DNA of 64,000 nt from Saxidomus purpurata (lineage: Eukaryota; Mollusca; Bivalvia; Venerida; Veneridae): positions 1,395,921-1,459,920 of the forward strand of contig JAFMSR010000001.1 of the NCBI GenBank assembly GCA_022818135.1. Reading direction: 5' to 3'. Positions 1 through 14,847 of the stretch are shown one piece after another. The stretch's first letter is position 1. Each line of letters opens with the position of its first letter. Below the pieces are notes generated by a model that ran no database searches, was not told the DNA's origin, and saw nothing but the letters and a program-made list of their open reading frames with translations. The position numbers were made by a program, and so were the translations under genes.

Positions 1-776
1 CTTATATGGTCAATGCTACACTTAGTTTCCATCATCTTATGTGTCTTGTTTATATTATTGAAATCAAGAACATCGCTCTAGTTAATATAGTATTTCCTTT
101 CTCGCATTAATGCTTCTACTGTGTGATCAAACACTTTTTGCACTTATTACACAAGGGACAGAGCAGTAGAGCAAAAAGGTGATAGAAAACCAATACTCCA
201 TATTTGGTGACGAAGGCCATAGAGGCAAAAATACTTTGCAATGAAATGTCTAATCTTATTAAGAATTCAAAGTGTCGACATATACTATTCTTGTCACAAG
301 ATTCCTCTACAAAGCAATATTGTTGCCGTTTTTCTAGCCTTTTAGGCATTCTTAAATGACGTCATGGCTACCATAGCAACGAACAGTTCTTGAAAAAGTA
401 TTGTTAAAAGAAAAAAGTTGTGCTTAACAAAATTTCGATATAAGAAGTAGACTGTAATCACAGACAAAATAAAATCCGTCAAGTTTCATCCTTGCACTGA
501 AAGTTACTAAGCAACATATTGTATCTTAAAGTTTTGGACTTCTTTCGATTGGAGCTTTGCCATCGACTAAGGATGCACAATATTCTTAATACTGCATAAA
601 CAAGATTTTACAGCTAACCATTTTATCGATTTATCCCACTATAGGTCAAATGGAAACCTTTTCTACATTTAGAGGTATATTTCTGCGATTCGCCAAAGTT
701 TTTCTCAAATGTTAGATACAGATATGACTGGATGCCTCAGAAGACAAAACTATGTATTATTATATGTTGAACTTAC

Positions 777-866
777 CAGAAATCAAGATGAAACAACGAG
801 GATATGACCAACGTTCTGTCTACGCCTCACGTCAACATGAAAAATCTTTCACGCCAACATCTGCCT
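777..866 (-). other. Possible spliced exon, strand uncertain
   Basis: On the minus strand a strong acceptor (GTTTTACTTTTTTCAG) and donor (TCTG|GTAAGTTC) frame 90 bases, but stops occur in all three frames, so it could only be UTR or non-coding RNA. On the + strand the same DNA lies in an open frame from an ATG at about 756 to TGA at 910 with a protein-like composition (QRGYDQRSVYASRQHEKSFT), whose flanking splice sites are weaker. Neither is recognised. Confidence 0.2.
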
Positions 867-3800
867 CTGAAAAAAGTAAAACATTCATAAATAACGTGCA
901 TATAATCTGATTTAGACAATGTCAAAATGATGTTATTATCTTTTTTAATTAAAAGAATGACAACAGAACGTTGTACTATAGGCTAAGTCACTTTCAATAG
1001 TATCTTATCAAACATCTAGACGCATCAGTGTAAGTGTTCAGTTCAATTCCATAACTGGAGTACAACAATACCTCAAGCACACACATTTGTCTTGTTAGTA
1101 TAATTAATATCGATATAAGTGTACAAAATAACTCATAAATAATTAAGTGCCAACAATTAGCCGAATGTTGTTTAAATATTTATAGATCAGCGCCATCACT
1201 AAACCATAATAAGTGGGTCAGAATCCCTACCCCAAGGGCAAATAAATTCTGCCTAATGAGTGTTTTTAATATTTCATGTTAACTGGAGAATAAGGTACAT
1301 TTTTGGTAAACATTCAAGCGTTTCCATAATCTGAATGGTATTATAAACAAAATGTCAATGATAACTGTCTGACTGCATAACTAGATGCTATATTTTGATA
1401 CAACAGAACAGCAATGCGTATAAAAAATATACAACATGTGATACAGGTGTGTCCCCGGCATGTGTTGCATCTGCTAACTGTTGCCAGCAATTACTGATAA
1501 TCTTTCTTACATGTTAGCTTGTCGTAAAACTGTTAAAACAAAAGCTTTTTGCAGTACACAAGGACAATATGAATAACCGAAAACGCATGATTCATTCATC
1601 ACGCTATCTGTGTATTTATCAACATTATGCCCGCAAGTAACTGAATGGAAAATGTCAGCTTTGACGTTGACATAAAGTCAATGAAAAGTAATGGTGTGAT
1701 AGAATTTAGCTTAAAATTCACATTAAGAATGAATAGAAATAAACACACACAAAAAGTTTTAACCCATTTTTGCAGTTTAAATTAACAAATGTATCTAATG
1801 AAATAACTGAAGAAGTTAATGGGTTCAAGGTTTGTGTTGGACAGGAAAGGTTGCAAAACATGTCAAAAGATGTTGCAACATCTTGCAAAAGAAGATGCTT
1901 TTGACAAAGTTTGCCGCAACTTAGAACATATGTCAGTCTCTTTGATCATACAATTATGACTTATATCTTTTTGTTCTTATGAAAATAGACATTTATGATC
2001 TTGATATATTAACTCGATGTCATATTTGCTAGTTTTTCCCCCTTACACTGTTTCTGATGTTAATTGCCACGTGATGTGGGAAGTCGGGATCAGCGGCAAG
2101 TAAAAAACACTAAATAAAAAACATAAAGAAAAGGACAACGTGGCTTTATCTTATATAAATGCTACAGGCAATGGTGTGACCGAAAGTTTAATTGAATATA
2201 TCGGACAAATCAAACTCGAATATTGATCCTTTATAAATTGTCATATTGTCATTTAACTTAGCTGTATCTACGTATGACACCATTCCGCATCTGTGTGAAC
2301 TATTCCTTCTGAATACGGTTGTTATTTATGTTGGGAAAACTTGACAATGCTTTTTGTTGAACGTAATACCTTATTAAAAATACATGTATTGATCTCTTGG
2401 AAACAATGATCTAGTAAGACTTACCTTTCAGACGTGGGAGAAAAGTGTTTTTGTTTGAAGAGGGCGTTTTCAAAACAGAGGGTTTCTTGTACATAATAGA
2501 AGAGGGGAAACCCCATATGCAAATCTTTATAGATTAATATAGGAACAGTGTTCACAATTGGTGCTGTCTTTGATAGCAAAACTTGTTTTATTATGATTGA
2601 ATAGCTCCTGAGGGAAAAAGAATGTTTAAATAACATGTGTTTTAAGCTGCATTACTTATTTGTTTTCAATAAACTTCAGGTAGAATGCAACATTCGGTAT
2701 AACTATGTAAAAGAAAGTGTATTTTCAATCTGACAAGTGTTGATTCATCGCAAGTGAAACAAATATATTTTGGGCTGAAATGGGATAAATGAATGTCTTT
2801 TTATATCCTAGATTGACCAATAATAAAGCACAAGGACGGCGTTCCATACACGCAGGTGATAAGGAACGCCCGAGACGTTGCATTTATAACTTTCTTACAC
2901 AAAGAGACTGCAATCTTGATGTTGCTTTGCTGCATCTTCATTCGCTTTAATTAATAAATACAGAAATATAATTCCAAATATAGAACGACTATTATAGAAA
3001 TATTTCCAGTCGTGTTAAAAATAGCAGTTCATTGACCCTGTAACAAGGCTGCGTTCCGCTAAAGGCGCCCTGAATTGCATGCGCCATTGTCTCACATGAA
3101 TACACTAAATAAAACCGGGTCTTCACTTTTCATATGTTTTTTTATATTATTTGCTCTCAGGAGATCTTCTTCCCGGAGACTATACACAGACACTGATGCT
3201 ATTTGCTCAGAGGCAACTGTTTTAATACGCTTGTCCGCGCTTCACCCTGGTGTTGGTTTTCAAACTCCTCAGTGATCATAGACTATTCACCAAGACGGAG
3301 TGCACTACAGGAAGATCTTCAACTATCTCCAAGGAAACGACCGAATGAAATCCATTTTGCATTTTACATATATGGGAACTCCCTTGGAAAAAGGTCTTTC
3401 TTTAGAGTCTTGCCTACACGAACTAACTTTGAATCAGTTGAGAAGCATGTCCGTCATGATAAAATAAAAGTAGATTACTAATTTAACAAAGTATTATGAG
3501 TAATAACGCCCTCGAGATAAATAAGTATTAACAGATAATTAGATATTTTTTTTATTGCCGTACTAATAAAATTCCTTTATATGTTCGCTTTGTTGAGGTC
3601 TAACAGAAGTTTTGGACGCTTTAGGAGCGTCATTGTGTATAAGTAAATAGGTAAAGCATTAAACTCCTTATCCAGATGTGTTAGCCTCGAATCCTTTCAC
3701 GATAAGGGGCAAGACTTCTATCGCAAGAAACGTTTGGATCTCCAGAAATCAGTAACTGGCTGCATTAAGACTACGTTTTAACATCTTCAGTCCAGTCAAC

Positions 3801-5049
3801 ACAATGAGTAAATTAAATGGATTCGGACTTTACATTACCATTTAAGTTTTTTCATTGGCAACAACTTTAATGATCATATAATACATACATAACACTGTCT
3901 TGGTGTAACTGATGATGTGTTAAGAACAAGCTATGTTATTGAATTTGCCCGTTTATGAGAATGATACAAATAAAAGACACGGAATATTTCATGAGATGTA
4001 TTGTTCCTGTCGATAATTATGATTCCATTGGGTAAAAAGATGAAAATATTCCAAATATCCATACAAAATGTCAATTGTTCCATTGCAAATGGGTGTGAAC
4101 CCACGGGAATAACATGTTCATGAGAGAAAGGTCAAACCAATTATGTGGTACAAGCTGGAGTATTTGAACTGTTTGACATGTATATATCAAGAACATATGT
4201 TTCAGTCGTTTACGTTAAAACATATGTCTGATTTTTTTTCTTCAAAAGGACAAATATTTAAATATTTTTAAAACATTTTACATCATCTATAATGGGTATT
4301 ATTTTATCCCTTTTGTAATAAAACAAATGTACGAATAAACATGGCGTTGTACGAGAAACGGGACATTTCACGTTATGGCACCAATCAATAACAGTACTCT
4401 TCTGGAACCTGACAATGAATATGTTATCTAAATGAATACACGTGTTCAGAACTTTGGTTACATCGTTAGAAATACCTTCTTAATAAACCAGATGTATATG
4501 TAAAAGGAGTACATTTAATTTGATTTTCCAGTGTTAAATACGTTTCCAATGGCAACAATTTCAGACTTATTTTTATGAACGTTAAGTTCGCCAGAAGGTC
4601 ATTTTCAGGTTTATCCTTATTCATTTGATGTCTCTCACTACACTAGTTTTTATATATTAATTAACTGGTTGAATAGCACTTGCTTCAAACGTGTGAAATG
4701 TAAAGAGAACAACAACAACAAACATCTACAATAATCAGCCAATCAGACAACCTAGTCACAAAGTTGTATACATGTAGCTCTTAGAAACACTCAAACAGAG
4801 CAGCTCATGTGAAAAGGTTTTAGGCTCGCTCTGACTCTCTGTACGACTTTTTTTCTCGGAAGCGAAATCGAAAATTTCATGATATACGATATTTATTTTG
4901 TCTTTTTCAATTTTTCAATATTATAGACTTTAACAGAAATCATATTACGGTCTGATATTAATAAGTTTGCTATCGAAATGTTTTTCTGACATATTATTTT
5001 TGTAACGTTATGCCAATATTTTTCTTCACCCATATGATACCATAAAACG
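867..5049. other. Gene-free AT-rich stretch
   Basis: No recognisable protein frame. A minus-strand frame at 2421-2636 ends exactly at a good donor (TCTGAAAG|GTAAGTC), but I found no convincing acceptor or homology. Two overlapping + frames at 3075-3481 are unlike known proteins. Confidence 0.6.
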
Positions 5050-5205
5050 TAGGGTTACTACAACGTGTCATTCGGAGACATGGGTTTGAGCCCTGCTACA
5101 GACAACGTCTCGTAATGTGAGAAAGTAAGCAGTTTCCTACGGAGATTATATGGGAGATCCAGTACTCCTCTCGCATCCAGAATTATTGCTACATGTATAT
5201 AAAAA
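5050..5205 (+). repeat. Probable tRNA-derived SINE fragment
   Basis: GACATGGGTTTGAGCCCTGC contains a box-B-like GGTTTGAGCCC, preceded by GTGTCATTCGGA. The following GTGAGAAAGTAAGCAGTTTC and ACTCCTCTCGCATCCAGAAT are unlike the flanking AT-rich DNA. Box A is not recognisable. Confidence rests on the box B and on composition. Confidence 0.4.
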
Positions 5206-8200
5206 CTGTCCGTCTGTTAATTAACCAATATTCACGGTTGAAGTCGTCGGCGTAAAACCTCGTAGAAATTCAGCTAGTGGGTCAAATAGATTAACGAATA
5301 TTCTGATTCTTGCTATACAACTAATAGTACTATTGAAATGAATACATTTCTACCTGACAACACTGCAGTAATAGAAGCCTGATGTGTTGTATGAAGATAA
5401 TATAACCTGGTTGTAACCTCATTCAGTGCAGGTAATTGATTTGATAACTCCATTGTTACATACTTATTACATGCCTAATTAGCTAATAACCTAGATTTTC
5501 AGACAATGGCATGCACGTTATGCACGTGAAGCACGTGAACCATTGAGTGTGTGATATAATATAAGTAATAGAAAATGATAAAAGCAAGTGTAAACTATTT
5601 TTATTACAGGGAGGTTGTGACTTTTATATGGGTGGGCGTACGGGGACAAATACAGTTATACAATAAATAGTCAAAAGAAATTATCAAATGAATTACTCGA
5701 TCAGCACAAAAAGTGTTCAAATTAAGTAACAAAGTTAAGCAGTATTTTATGCGCGTTGACGTGTACGTATGTAGTGTTGCTATAGCAGAATTCTACGACT
5801 GACATTTCTGGTATAATTATTTGTAGTTCTTATTCCTTGAAATATTCATTAAACCAGCAGATATTTATTTCTGTTCGGGCCAGATATTAAGGAATTTGGT
5901 CATTTTCAGTACAGTTCAACTAAGAATTAAGATCCAGTTGGTGTTTTGTCTTGGAAGTCGGTACGTTTCTTGACATTTTCAAGAGGATAAGGTTAATAAA
6001 CTTGCATGTAATAAAAATAGTTTATTACCATTAATACCAGTTTACGAATGGGACAAGAAGTTGTCAAAAAGAAACTCTAAAGATATAAATGATTTTGTAT
6101 GCAATGTGATATTATCTATGAAATGTGCAATGATGAGACTGAAATAAACAATAAAGTCTATAATTATTCTTAACGATGAAAATCTGTGTAATTGTTCTTA
6201 ATGGTGTGACAAATAGGAAACTTTGCAATAAAAGGTGTTGAAGGTGTAGAATGGTTTGATTAAACACAAAACAACATCAAACTTTGCAGTTTATATTAGT
6301 ATTGGTTTTCATTTCATTATTATATGTACCGTCGCTTTCTAACAATATTTCGTAACAGTTTACGTCACTTTCTAAGAACTGCGCCACAGGCTTATTCGCG
6401 TGGTACAATTTGTATAATTTGAAGGTTCACTGTCAGAGATAGCGTATTTTGTACTGTTTTTTTTTTCTTCTTCAAAGAAAACGAAATAGGTACTGTTAAA
6501 CTATTCTTAGTGTTTGACAGAAAGTATTTAGCTATTCCCAGAACTAAACCGTATGAATCAAGTTGTTATTCTTAGAAACGTGACAGTACAGGGAATAGCG
6601 GAGCAGAATACTTGGTATATATCCAATTATAATAAAAATTCGAAGAGAAAATGGAGCTTCACGGAAAAGCAACACGTTTAAGTCTGATATTATTTCTCAT
6701 AAATGTGCTAAGCTTTCATATCGCGTGCAATGTATACCAATTATTGTAGAAGCACTGACGTCCGCGACAGCCAAACTGCTATAGAAAACCATTGTTATCC
6801 GAAATAAACTAATGTTTCTTGTCTATAAATATTTTATATACACCGAATAGAAAAGTCTGTATGAATGCTGCTGGTGTATAGAAGGATCGATACTTGGTAT
6901 TATCATAGCCGTCCCTGTAGCATAATTTTCTCGCATTTTCTATGAGGCTTTACTCCCATGACATCTTCATGGGTATCTATACTTGTAATTGACTCCGACA
7001 TTTCTCCTGCTTTTCTGGTGGAGCGCGCGTCTTATACATGACTATAAGTGGATAGCAGAGGATCGGCCTCGGCTTCAAGTCTCCATTGAATAATTCGCTG
7101 CACAACGGCCATAAGTAGAGTATTTATGATCAGATAGCGAAAGCTATTGATCAGTTTATATTTTGCAAGAGAAAATAATTGTCTGATACTTTTGTCTGCC
7201 GCTGCTACTCACTCATGAGTAATTCGGAAAACTGCTTTTAACCAACAACGTTTAAGTAAATATACAAATGACCGAAAATATGTAGTTAATAACTAATTGG
7301 TTAAGAGTGCCTAAAGCATTTCCAAATCGATTTAGAGTGTCTCTCTACAAGGTTACCGCAATATTTGCGCCTTAAAAAGCTGACCAGTCGTGGTTCAAAC
7401 CCTCAGAAGCCGAACTTCGTGGCCAATACCTTTTACCACAGTGTGACAGAACCAATAGCTCTGTCTTTACGTCGATGAAATTGACACAATGTATATTTTC
7501 AGAGCATATCGATTTCAGCCCTGCTAGATTATAAATCAAATACGCCTTTCAATGGCTGATGTTACTAAATAAACCCATCAATTTTCAATGAGGTAAATTA
7601 ATTTGCATCGATTAAGTGACAATACGCAGTTAAATTTCTATATTTTAAAATAATTCTTTATTCATACGTTCATAAATAGCAGAGCAGTAAAAATAATTGG
7701 AATGCATATCTGATTCTTGAATCAATATATACTAGTTAAGATGATTGGTGAAGATAGTTCAGTCTTTGTATGCCGTTTGGTAAGTTTTAACAACAATGAA
7801 CTTGGTTTGTAGAATATATATTTTAATTTGTGCAATATTTGCATCATGACTGTAGCTAAGCTATCCTTTTTGCCTGTGAAAAAAAAAGGTTTTTCAGTAA
7901 AGTCAGCAACCCACATTTCCCACACCTTTTTCATATGTAGGAGTCATGAAAGTGGGCGGAGCTTGTTAATATGCCACACAATACCAGACACGATTGTTTC
8001 AAAAGTAATAGCTCTCAATGAAAATGTAAATATTATTCTAGTTTCTGCTTGTCAACTTTGTGAAGTAGCATACAACCATGAGGGAATGTGTCTCTCTGTT
8101 TCAAACTGATTCCTATGTTCCCGGAGTTCTTGATTTATTCCCTGCAACAGAAATCCTCTAAGGATGTATGTTACAACTTTTCCTAACACCATACCCATTG

Positions 8201-9631
8201 GGAATATAATGAAACATTATCTTTGATTACTGAAATCCCGAACATGTTTGCCATACCCTGCACCCAATCTATAATGTGTTTAGTTTCTGTTGTTCTATAC
8301 ACACATACTAAATTAACAGCGAAGACACTTCCTGTTATTTCTTGTTAATAAAAGTAATAACAAGCATATTTGGCTTATATTTCAATGAGGAAAGTGTGTT
8401 GACTAATTAATCTCCGTAGAAAAGAAACATATTTCTGGGACGGCATCCAAAATACTATGACCTCCGCATAATATGGCATCCCCTTATTGAACGTTACGGT
8501 ACAGCTTTCATTGGATTTCATTGCCATTTTATACAGAAGCACCATGCCATATTTCCATGATACTGTACTTCAAAAATACGCTTAAGAATTTTAAAATTAG
8601 TATATTAATAAAACACCTATCCCCAAAAATACTCCTTCAAATGGACTCAAACTCAAGGAACAACATTTTTCGATACTCTATTTTTTATCTCTTTCCAACT
8701 GTGAGATAACCACGTTCGAAAATAGAGGACCAACTGCTAGATATGCCGACTGAAAGATTGTCGGTTTAAGTATCATTGCTGATTTCGCTATGAACTCATA
8801 GAAAATAAACATATTATTATTATTAAAACGAGAAATATGTCAAGAAGGGAAGGATCACAAAATTACATAATCATGATCCTGTTTTGATACTCTCCAACGT
8901 CGTCAGTTTTATCTTTGTAAATAGTTATAACTTAGTAAACAATTTTCATTTAAAATTTTAGTTACTAGTACCGCAAGAATCAATTGCTTATTAAAGGTCC
9001 ACTACTAAGCGAAAATTAAGTGACAGTTATTTCAATGGCAAGTACATTACCTTATGCAAGACACTAAATAAAGAAAATTGTCAGGTTAAAAATTACAGAA
9101 AGTGTTTGGAACACGAAGAAAAGTATTTGTATTATGTTGAAATCTCAGTGATTCGACAAAATGACTACCCAGGTCTTTTTAACTTTCTTCATAATGCATA
9201 GAAAAATAATTGTACATGTACTGTGATTTAATTAGAATTTCTACATACCAACTTTCATTTTATATTAAAAATAACTTATTTTTGTGTTTTTTAAAGTATA
9301 TTTGAATTTGCTTTCGTTAGTATTGGACCTTTAATTCTTCCTCAATCTGATCGAGAGGATAACATATTTCTTAAAACATTTTTGGTTGCGCTATAGTGCT
9401 CTTTTTCGTTTCAGTATTTTTTCTATCTTTGTTTATCTATATTTAAGATGTAAATTAGCGACTTGCTTTTTACAATGTAAATACGTGTTAAACGATTGTA
9501 ATGTAATTTGATTTATTCACTGTGATAATCTCTTATAATTCAAAATTGAATGGTCATGTACTAATATTCTATTTGTCATTGTTTTATTGAAATGTTGAGA
9601 TATTGTATATGAATTAGACTTAAATAAAGAT

Positions 9632-9670
9632 ATATATATATACTACTATACTACTATATATATACTAGTA
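9632..9670. repeat. AT microsatellite with ACT interruptions
   Basis: ATATATATATACTACTATAC followed by TACTATATATATACTAGTA: a short low-complexity run. Confidence 0.7.
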
Positions 9671-12451
9671 TTGCTGCATTCCTACTGAAAGCCTAACTTG
9701 ATAATAAAAATATATCAAAGAAAAATGTTTCAGCTCAGCTTTTAGAAACGAAGCACACATCATTCATTAGCACTGCGCCCATGTATACACCAATATCTGA
9801 TCGATATCATGAGTTTGCAAAACATATTTTGACTGGGGAATATCTATTTGAAATGATTACATTTATTTCGATTTCAGTACTTTAAATACAAAGTTCCTAG
9901 AGAATAGAATTTGAATTATTTCAAATAAAGCTGTTGAAACGAGTGCTCTGACTGGCTGAACTTTGAAATCCTGTTGTTTTTAAGGAGACATTGGAAGATC
10001 TTTTCGAAAATCACGTTCTTTTATTTAATTGGCATTGTCAAAGTACCGGGGTATATCCTTAAAAGAATAAAGAACGCACGTCGGAATAACGTAAACTACT
10101 GTGGGTATAGGGTACGTAAGGACTCGGGTAGAAATATATGTGTTAACAGTAACAAAACATATGCAACAACATGTTTTCGTCTATATGTGTAGCTGAACCG
10201 TGTATCTGATTATCTGGGATCATTACGTAACCATTTCTTTATACTTTCTGTCTCTACAACAATCGATCGCTTTGAACAAAACAATTACTACTCGATCACA
10301 TAATTATTTGGCACGTGCTACTGTAGTTTGGCCCTGCTCGCCAGAACAGCATGTTCTTCTTTTTTCAACTTTATAACTCAACTGTATTTTATCTATGACC
10401 AGTAACTACGAAGTGCCATTGCAAATTATCGATATTAACTTTATCGGTGATAATCAACAAAAGTATACTGGTATACAGTACATTGAAAACTCACTTTTCT
10501 GTTATACAATTCAAAAATAAAGGGAATGGTAATAATACAATACAAAATTATTATACATGTATGTTTACCGCATTTTAATAGGAGATCAGTAGCTAAACTT
10601 CTTTGATTCATGACAATTGCTGGAACATGACACATTGTTTTATTCTATGATTCTTTCAATACAAATGGTGCAAAAATCCAGTATTCTGCTTCGAAAATAA
10701 TGTCACTTTGTCTTGATCTATGACGAAAGCTTATCTAAATCGATTGTCAAGAGAAAACGTTCTATTTTATACAGAGTGCATAAATATGACGCTATACATG
10801 ATATTTGATACGGTTACAAATAAGGGAGTGAAATTCACGCCATATCTTCTGGTGTAGATAAGTGATTCGGGTTACAGAACTAACATTTTCATTTTGTTTT
10901 TGTTGCGGTAACTGATTAATTTTACAAAAGAGAGTGCAAACAAACAAAAACATACGCGAGCTTTGATGTGTATGGTTTTTAGAACATATTTAGCCGTCTG
11001 TGACCGGAGTTGTCTAAAAACTATTATCTCAATGTCACAGGAGATTAAAGAATGATAAAAACTGTGCCTTTACTGACAGCATATGCCAAGGTTTAATTAC
11101 ATTAAATGTCCGACTTGTAAAACAATTAGACAAAAAAATACAGGCAATCCTTTCTGTTGAAATGTTGTTTTTCAAATAAATTTAGATAACAACATAACAA
11201 AGAATATCTGAGGTTTTCACTTCATATTATGAAATAATTATGGCCTTAGATTAGTTTAGACTGTTTTAATTGTAGACTTAACTGCTTGCAATTATATTAA
11301 TTTTGCCCTGTTATAGTTTCCTGTTGTTTTTCTTACACGAAAGAGGAATCCTGTAAAACCGTGGCAACCAAATTTTGCTGTGTTCGAACCTGCTAAGTAT
11401 AAACACTAGCGCTGTACCAATAACATTAAACAAATCTTAAATCTTACTGAAAAAAAACACTCCCTGTTACATCCCAAAGAATAACCAGTTTTGTTGCTCA
11501 TGTCATTCAAAAAAGAACAACGATTAAATGCTTAGTTTGGTTGACTTTATTCCAACTTTTGCACATTTGGGCAACTCATTTCAAAAAGATTTTGTAACGT
11601 GTTGACTTCTGATATGTTTGAACTATAATATCTCTTACTATTTAGTTAAGAAATGTCACACTCGGTGTTTTTTGTCTTATAATAGACAACCCTTATCCAA
11701 TAAGTAGTAATAATGGATGTTATATCTATGTCTGTTTTATCTACGTATTGATCTGGTGGAACATACATTTCATTCCTGAAAATCAATTGTTATCTGGTAG
11801 ATTTCAGCTTTAAAGCGATCCGTTTACTTGCTATTTCCATGTAGTATGCACACTTAAACGTGCGTGATGCTACAATTTAAACGGAGGTATAAAAAGCCTT
11901 CTTTTGCGATGTTAGCCAAAGTCTGTTTTTTTTAAATGAAAAATACTTTGTAAAACTTTGTTAAAATCAACTGCCTCATTGCCGTTTTTGATAAACATAC
12001 ACATTCATGTTGCCAATATAATCCTATATGTAAGGAGTAATATTTGAGAAGAGAATTTGTACTGTCTATACAACTTGTTACATAACGGACATTATAGAAT
12101 TCAAACTAGGAATAGATCTCAGAGGAGGGCCGATTGTCATACAGTTGTTCAATAATTTCTTTTCAGTGATAGAATGTGTGATCAGTAAAATGTATAACTT
12201 GAAAATGAGCTTAGCGTTAAGATAGAAAAAGGAAAGAGACCTGTTTTTTAGGTTTTCTTTGAAAAGGCAGAGTGTTTGTCGACGGTGAGTTACATTTAGG
12301 TTACTCTCTACTCCACTGCACGGAGTTCATTCATTTTGATCAAGTGCCACAGAATCCAAGAATCACTAAGCAATTCCCAGTACAGTGTTTAAAAGTCCAT
12401 AACAAGTTCCATTGCTAAATAGCTTGACAGTTGTATTTCCTGTCGACCAAA

Positions 12452-12634
12452 ATGACACCAAATGTTATAGAAGTTATAAGTTTGTCCATTAATATTCCAG
12501 CATTACATATAAATACTAACGTCCAAGCTTTAGCAGAATTAGCCAATTATGTGGGAATGCCTGAAAGCTTTCGGGTAATAGACACACTGATAATCCAGCA
12601 CATATCATCTAATAATCACACTAGAAGCTTCTAG
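12452..12634 (+). CDS. Unrecognised small ORF
   Basis: ATG-started frame of 60 codons with balanced composition (for example NVQALAELANYVGMPESFRV) ending in TAG. No family is recognised, no promoter or splice signal of note flanks it, and frames of this size are expected by chance in a window of this length. Listed only because its composition is more protein-like than its neighbours. Confidence 0.12.
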   Translation: MTPNVIEVISLSINIPALHINTNVQALAELANYVGMPESFRVIDTLIIQHISSNNHTRSF

Positions 12635-14742
12635 ATATTCCACATACAGCGCCCAGTTTTCTCTGGTACAAACGCTGTAATGTCGTAATCGTATAGTCAT
12701 CGTTTCATACGTCCGACGATAACATCTGCTCGCCATACCACGATGCTTGTGCCAATATATAACCTATCATTTTGCTATTTATTATATCGATTAAATCACT
12801 ACCTAAATATAATAACTTATTCTCGTGTACAAAATTATCCATCCTTTTTGACAGTTCAAATTTATTGTCAATTTCCGATGTGATTTCACCGCACATAGTG
12901 TATTAAACAACAAGGAATATTGCTGTCATTTATTATCACTTGTGTTGTAACGATTTCCTTGATTTACTTAGGGTCAAATAGGTACAAAAAATCATGAAAT
13001 ATACTTAGATTTAACTATAACAACACAACTTTAAACACCCACCGACGACTATTTGAATATGTTCAGTCTCCATATTGGGTTCATTTCTTCATTTTGGTTT
13101 CATAAAAAACGAAGTTAATTTACAACAATGAAGTAAAGAAATGTCCCTACCAAATAACAATATATTGTATGTTATTTACTCCATTATTTATATTGCACGG
13201 AATTTTCTATGCCCAATTCCGAAACTTAATCATTGAAAGAAAAGAACTGGACATACTTGTTACTCGCAACATATTTATGTAACCAAGCTAAGCGATTCAA
13301 TCACATGGGTCATTTCTGTTCTTGAAGAAGATCAAACAAATCTATGGTGGAAAAAAATCAAATATTTTACAGTGGATTTCATCTCCAAGATCATACATAC
13401 ATCACAAATAGCTGATACCAAAAAAAAATATATTCTCCTTGTTGCTTAAAAAAGAATGAATATCAATAAGAAAAGAGAAAGCGCAAACTTATAAGGAATT
13501 TCTACTCATTAACACTGCTTTCCTACCTGTTATAATCACATCCTTTCATCAGATGTGGTTTAAATTCCAAAATAATTATCAAAACGTCGTTATTAAATAT
13601 CCGGAAATGAAAACCTCACGACGTGCACATATCACTACACACCGCTACATGTTCTTCCACTGAATGGCAGAAATGGGTAAGTGCTTGCCTCGGTATTGAT
13701 TGGAATGCCATTCGCTAAGGCTAGTTGATAGATTATCGTCAATATAATTCCATGATGGAGAAGGCTTTTTTACATACGGAATAAGAGCATATTGAGGAAT
13801 TTATTATTTAGGAAGTTATTCCTTCGCTCATTAATTAGTAATGATACAATGTACTATCTCTACGCAAACCTGCATAATTTTTATTGGTGTTTTCCTGCAA
13901 TTTACTGCCACGGAAAATGTGCAGTACTGTATACCTCTCATGTATCGTGTACTATCGATCGTGGATCACGGACGTTGCGTGATTCGGACGACAGAAGCTG
14001 TAGAAAACATGCTGATTACAAATTGATTCAGAAGTAATGACATTTCATTAACTTGCATGTCCACAATTAACTTACATGTCCACAATTGCAGTAATGATTT
14101 TTACCCGTGAGATCACACTATCTTTACTTTGTTACGAAGTATATCGGTACATTACCATTCTCGGCTGATAGTTCCTGAGACAAAAAATGAGATCTAAACA
14201 TCAATCAATCTGCAACAGATTTTAGCACTTACTCAAACTTCTGGCATACTTGTAAGATTTTAGTTATCTTTCGCCGTCTCTGCATTTTACAATATTGAAG
14301 AAAATTTCATTTTTATACATTGGTGACATTGAAATTTACACCTATTCACACGAACATGATATATTTGTTTCATCATAAACGCCTATCCAATGTTATTAAC
14401 AGACGATGCACGCAGAAAAATCCACCCACATCAAATAAATGACAGCCCACACATAATTGTGAGCGTATCAACTCGATCATAAGTCAATCCCGTATGCTCC
14501 TCTCTATGGCTTATACTCTTTGAATATTGAACAATCGATATCAATATAATATTGATGATGTTCGAATACCATAATCATTTATGCAGGTTTGCATAAAGAA
14601 CAGTCCGTTTGGTAGAGGTGATATCTGTCATACCTCGAGTGTTACTGATACTTTCCTTTTCTACAACCTACGCCGACAAGATCTTCAGCATTTAATAATA
14701 ATTACATCCACCACGTTTATCGCAAATACTGGTTGGTATCCA

Positions 14743-14847
14743 TGACTCCACTTTCGTGTCCACAAATCCTGACTCCACTTTCGTGTCCACACACCCCTGA
14801 CTCCACTTTCGTGTCCACACACCCTGACTTCAATTTCATGTCCACAC
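14743..14847. repeat. Four-copy 27-28-bp tandem repeat
   Basis: TGACTCCACTTTCGTGTCCA plus CACACCC repeats at 14743, 14770, 14798 and 14825; the last copy is diverged (TGACTTCAATTTCATGTCCA). A related word, CATGTCCACAATTAACTT, is repeated twice near 14055-14085. Confidence 0.85.

Larger units (their letters stand above)
5206..14742. other. Gene-free AT-rich stretch
   Basis: Short unrelated frames only, apart from the weak ORF at 12452. A box-B-like GGTTCAAACCC at 7390 hints at an old SINE. A segment at about 13552-13677 has acceptor- and donor-like ends (TTTCATCAG, ATGG|GTAAGT) but its open frame stops before the donor. Confidence 0.55.
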
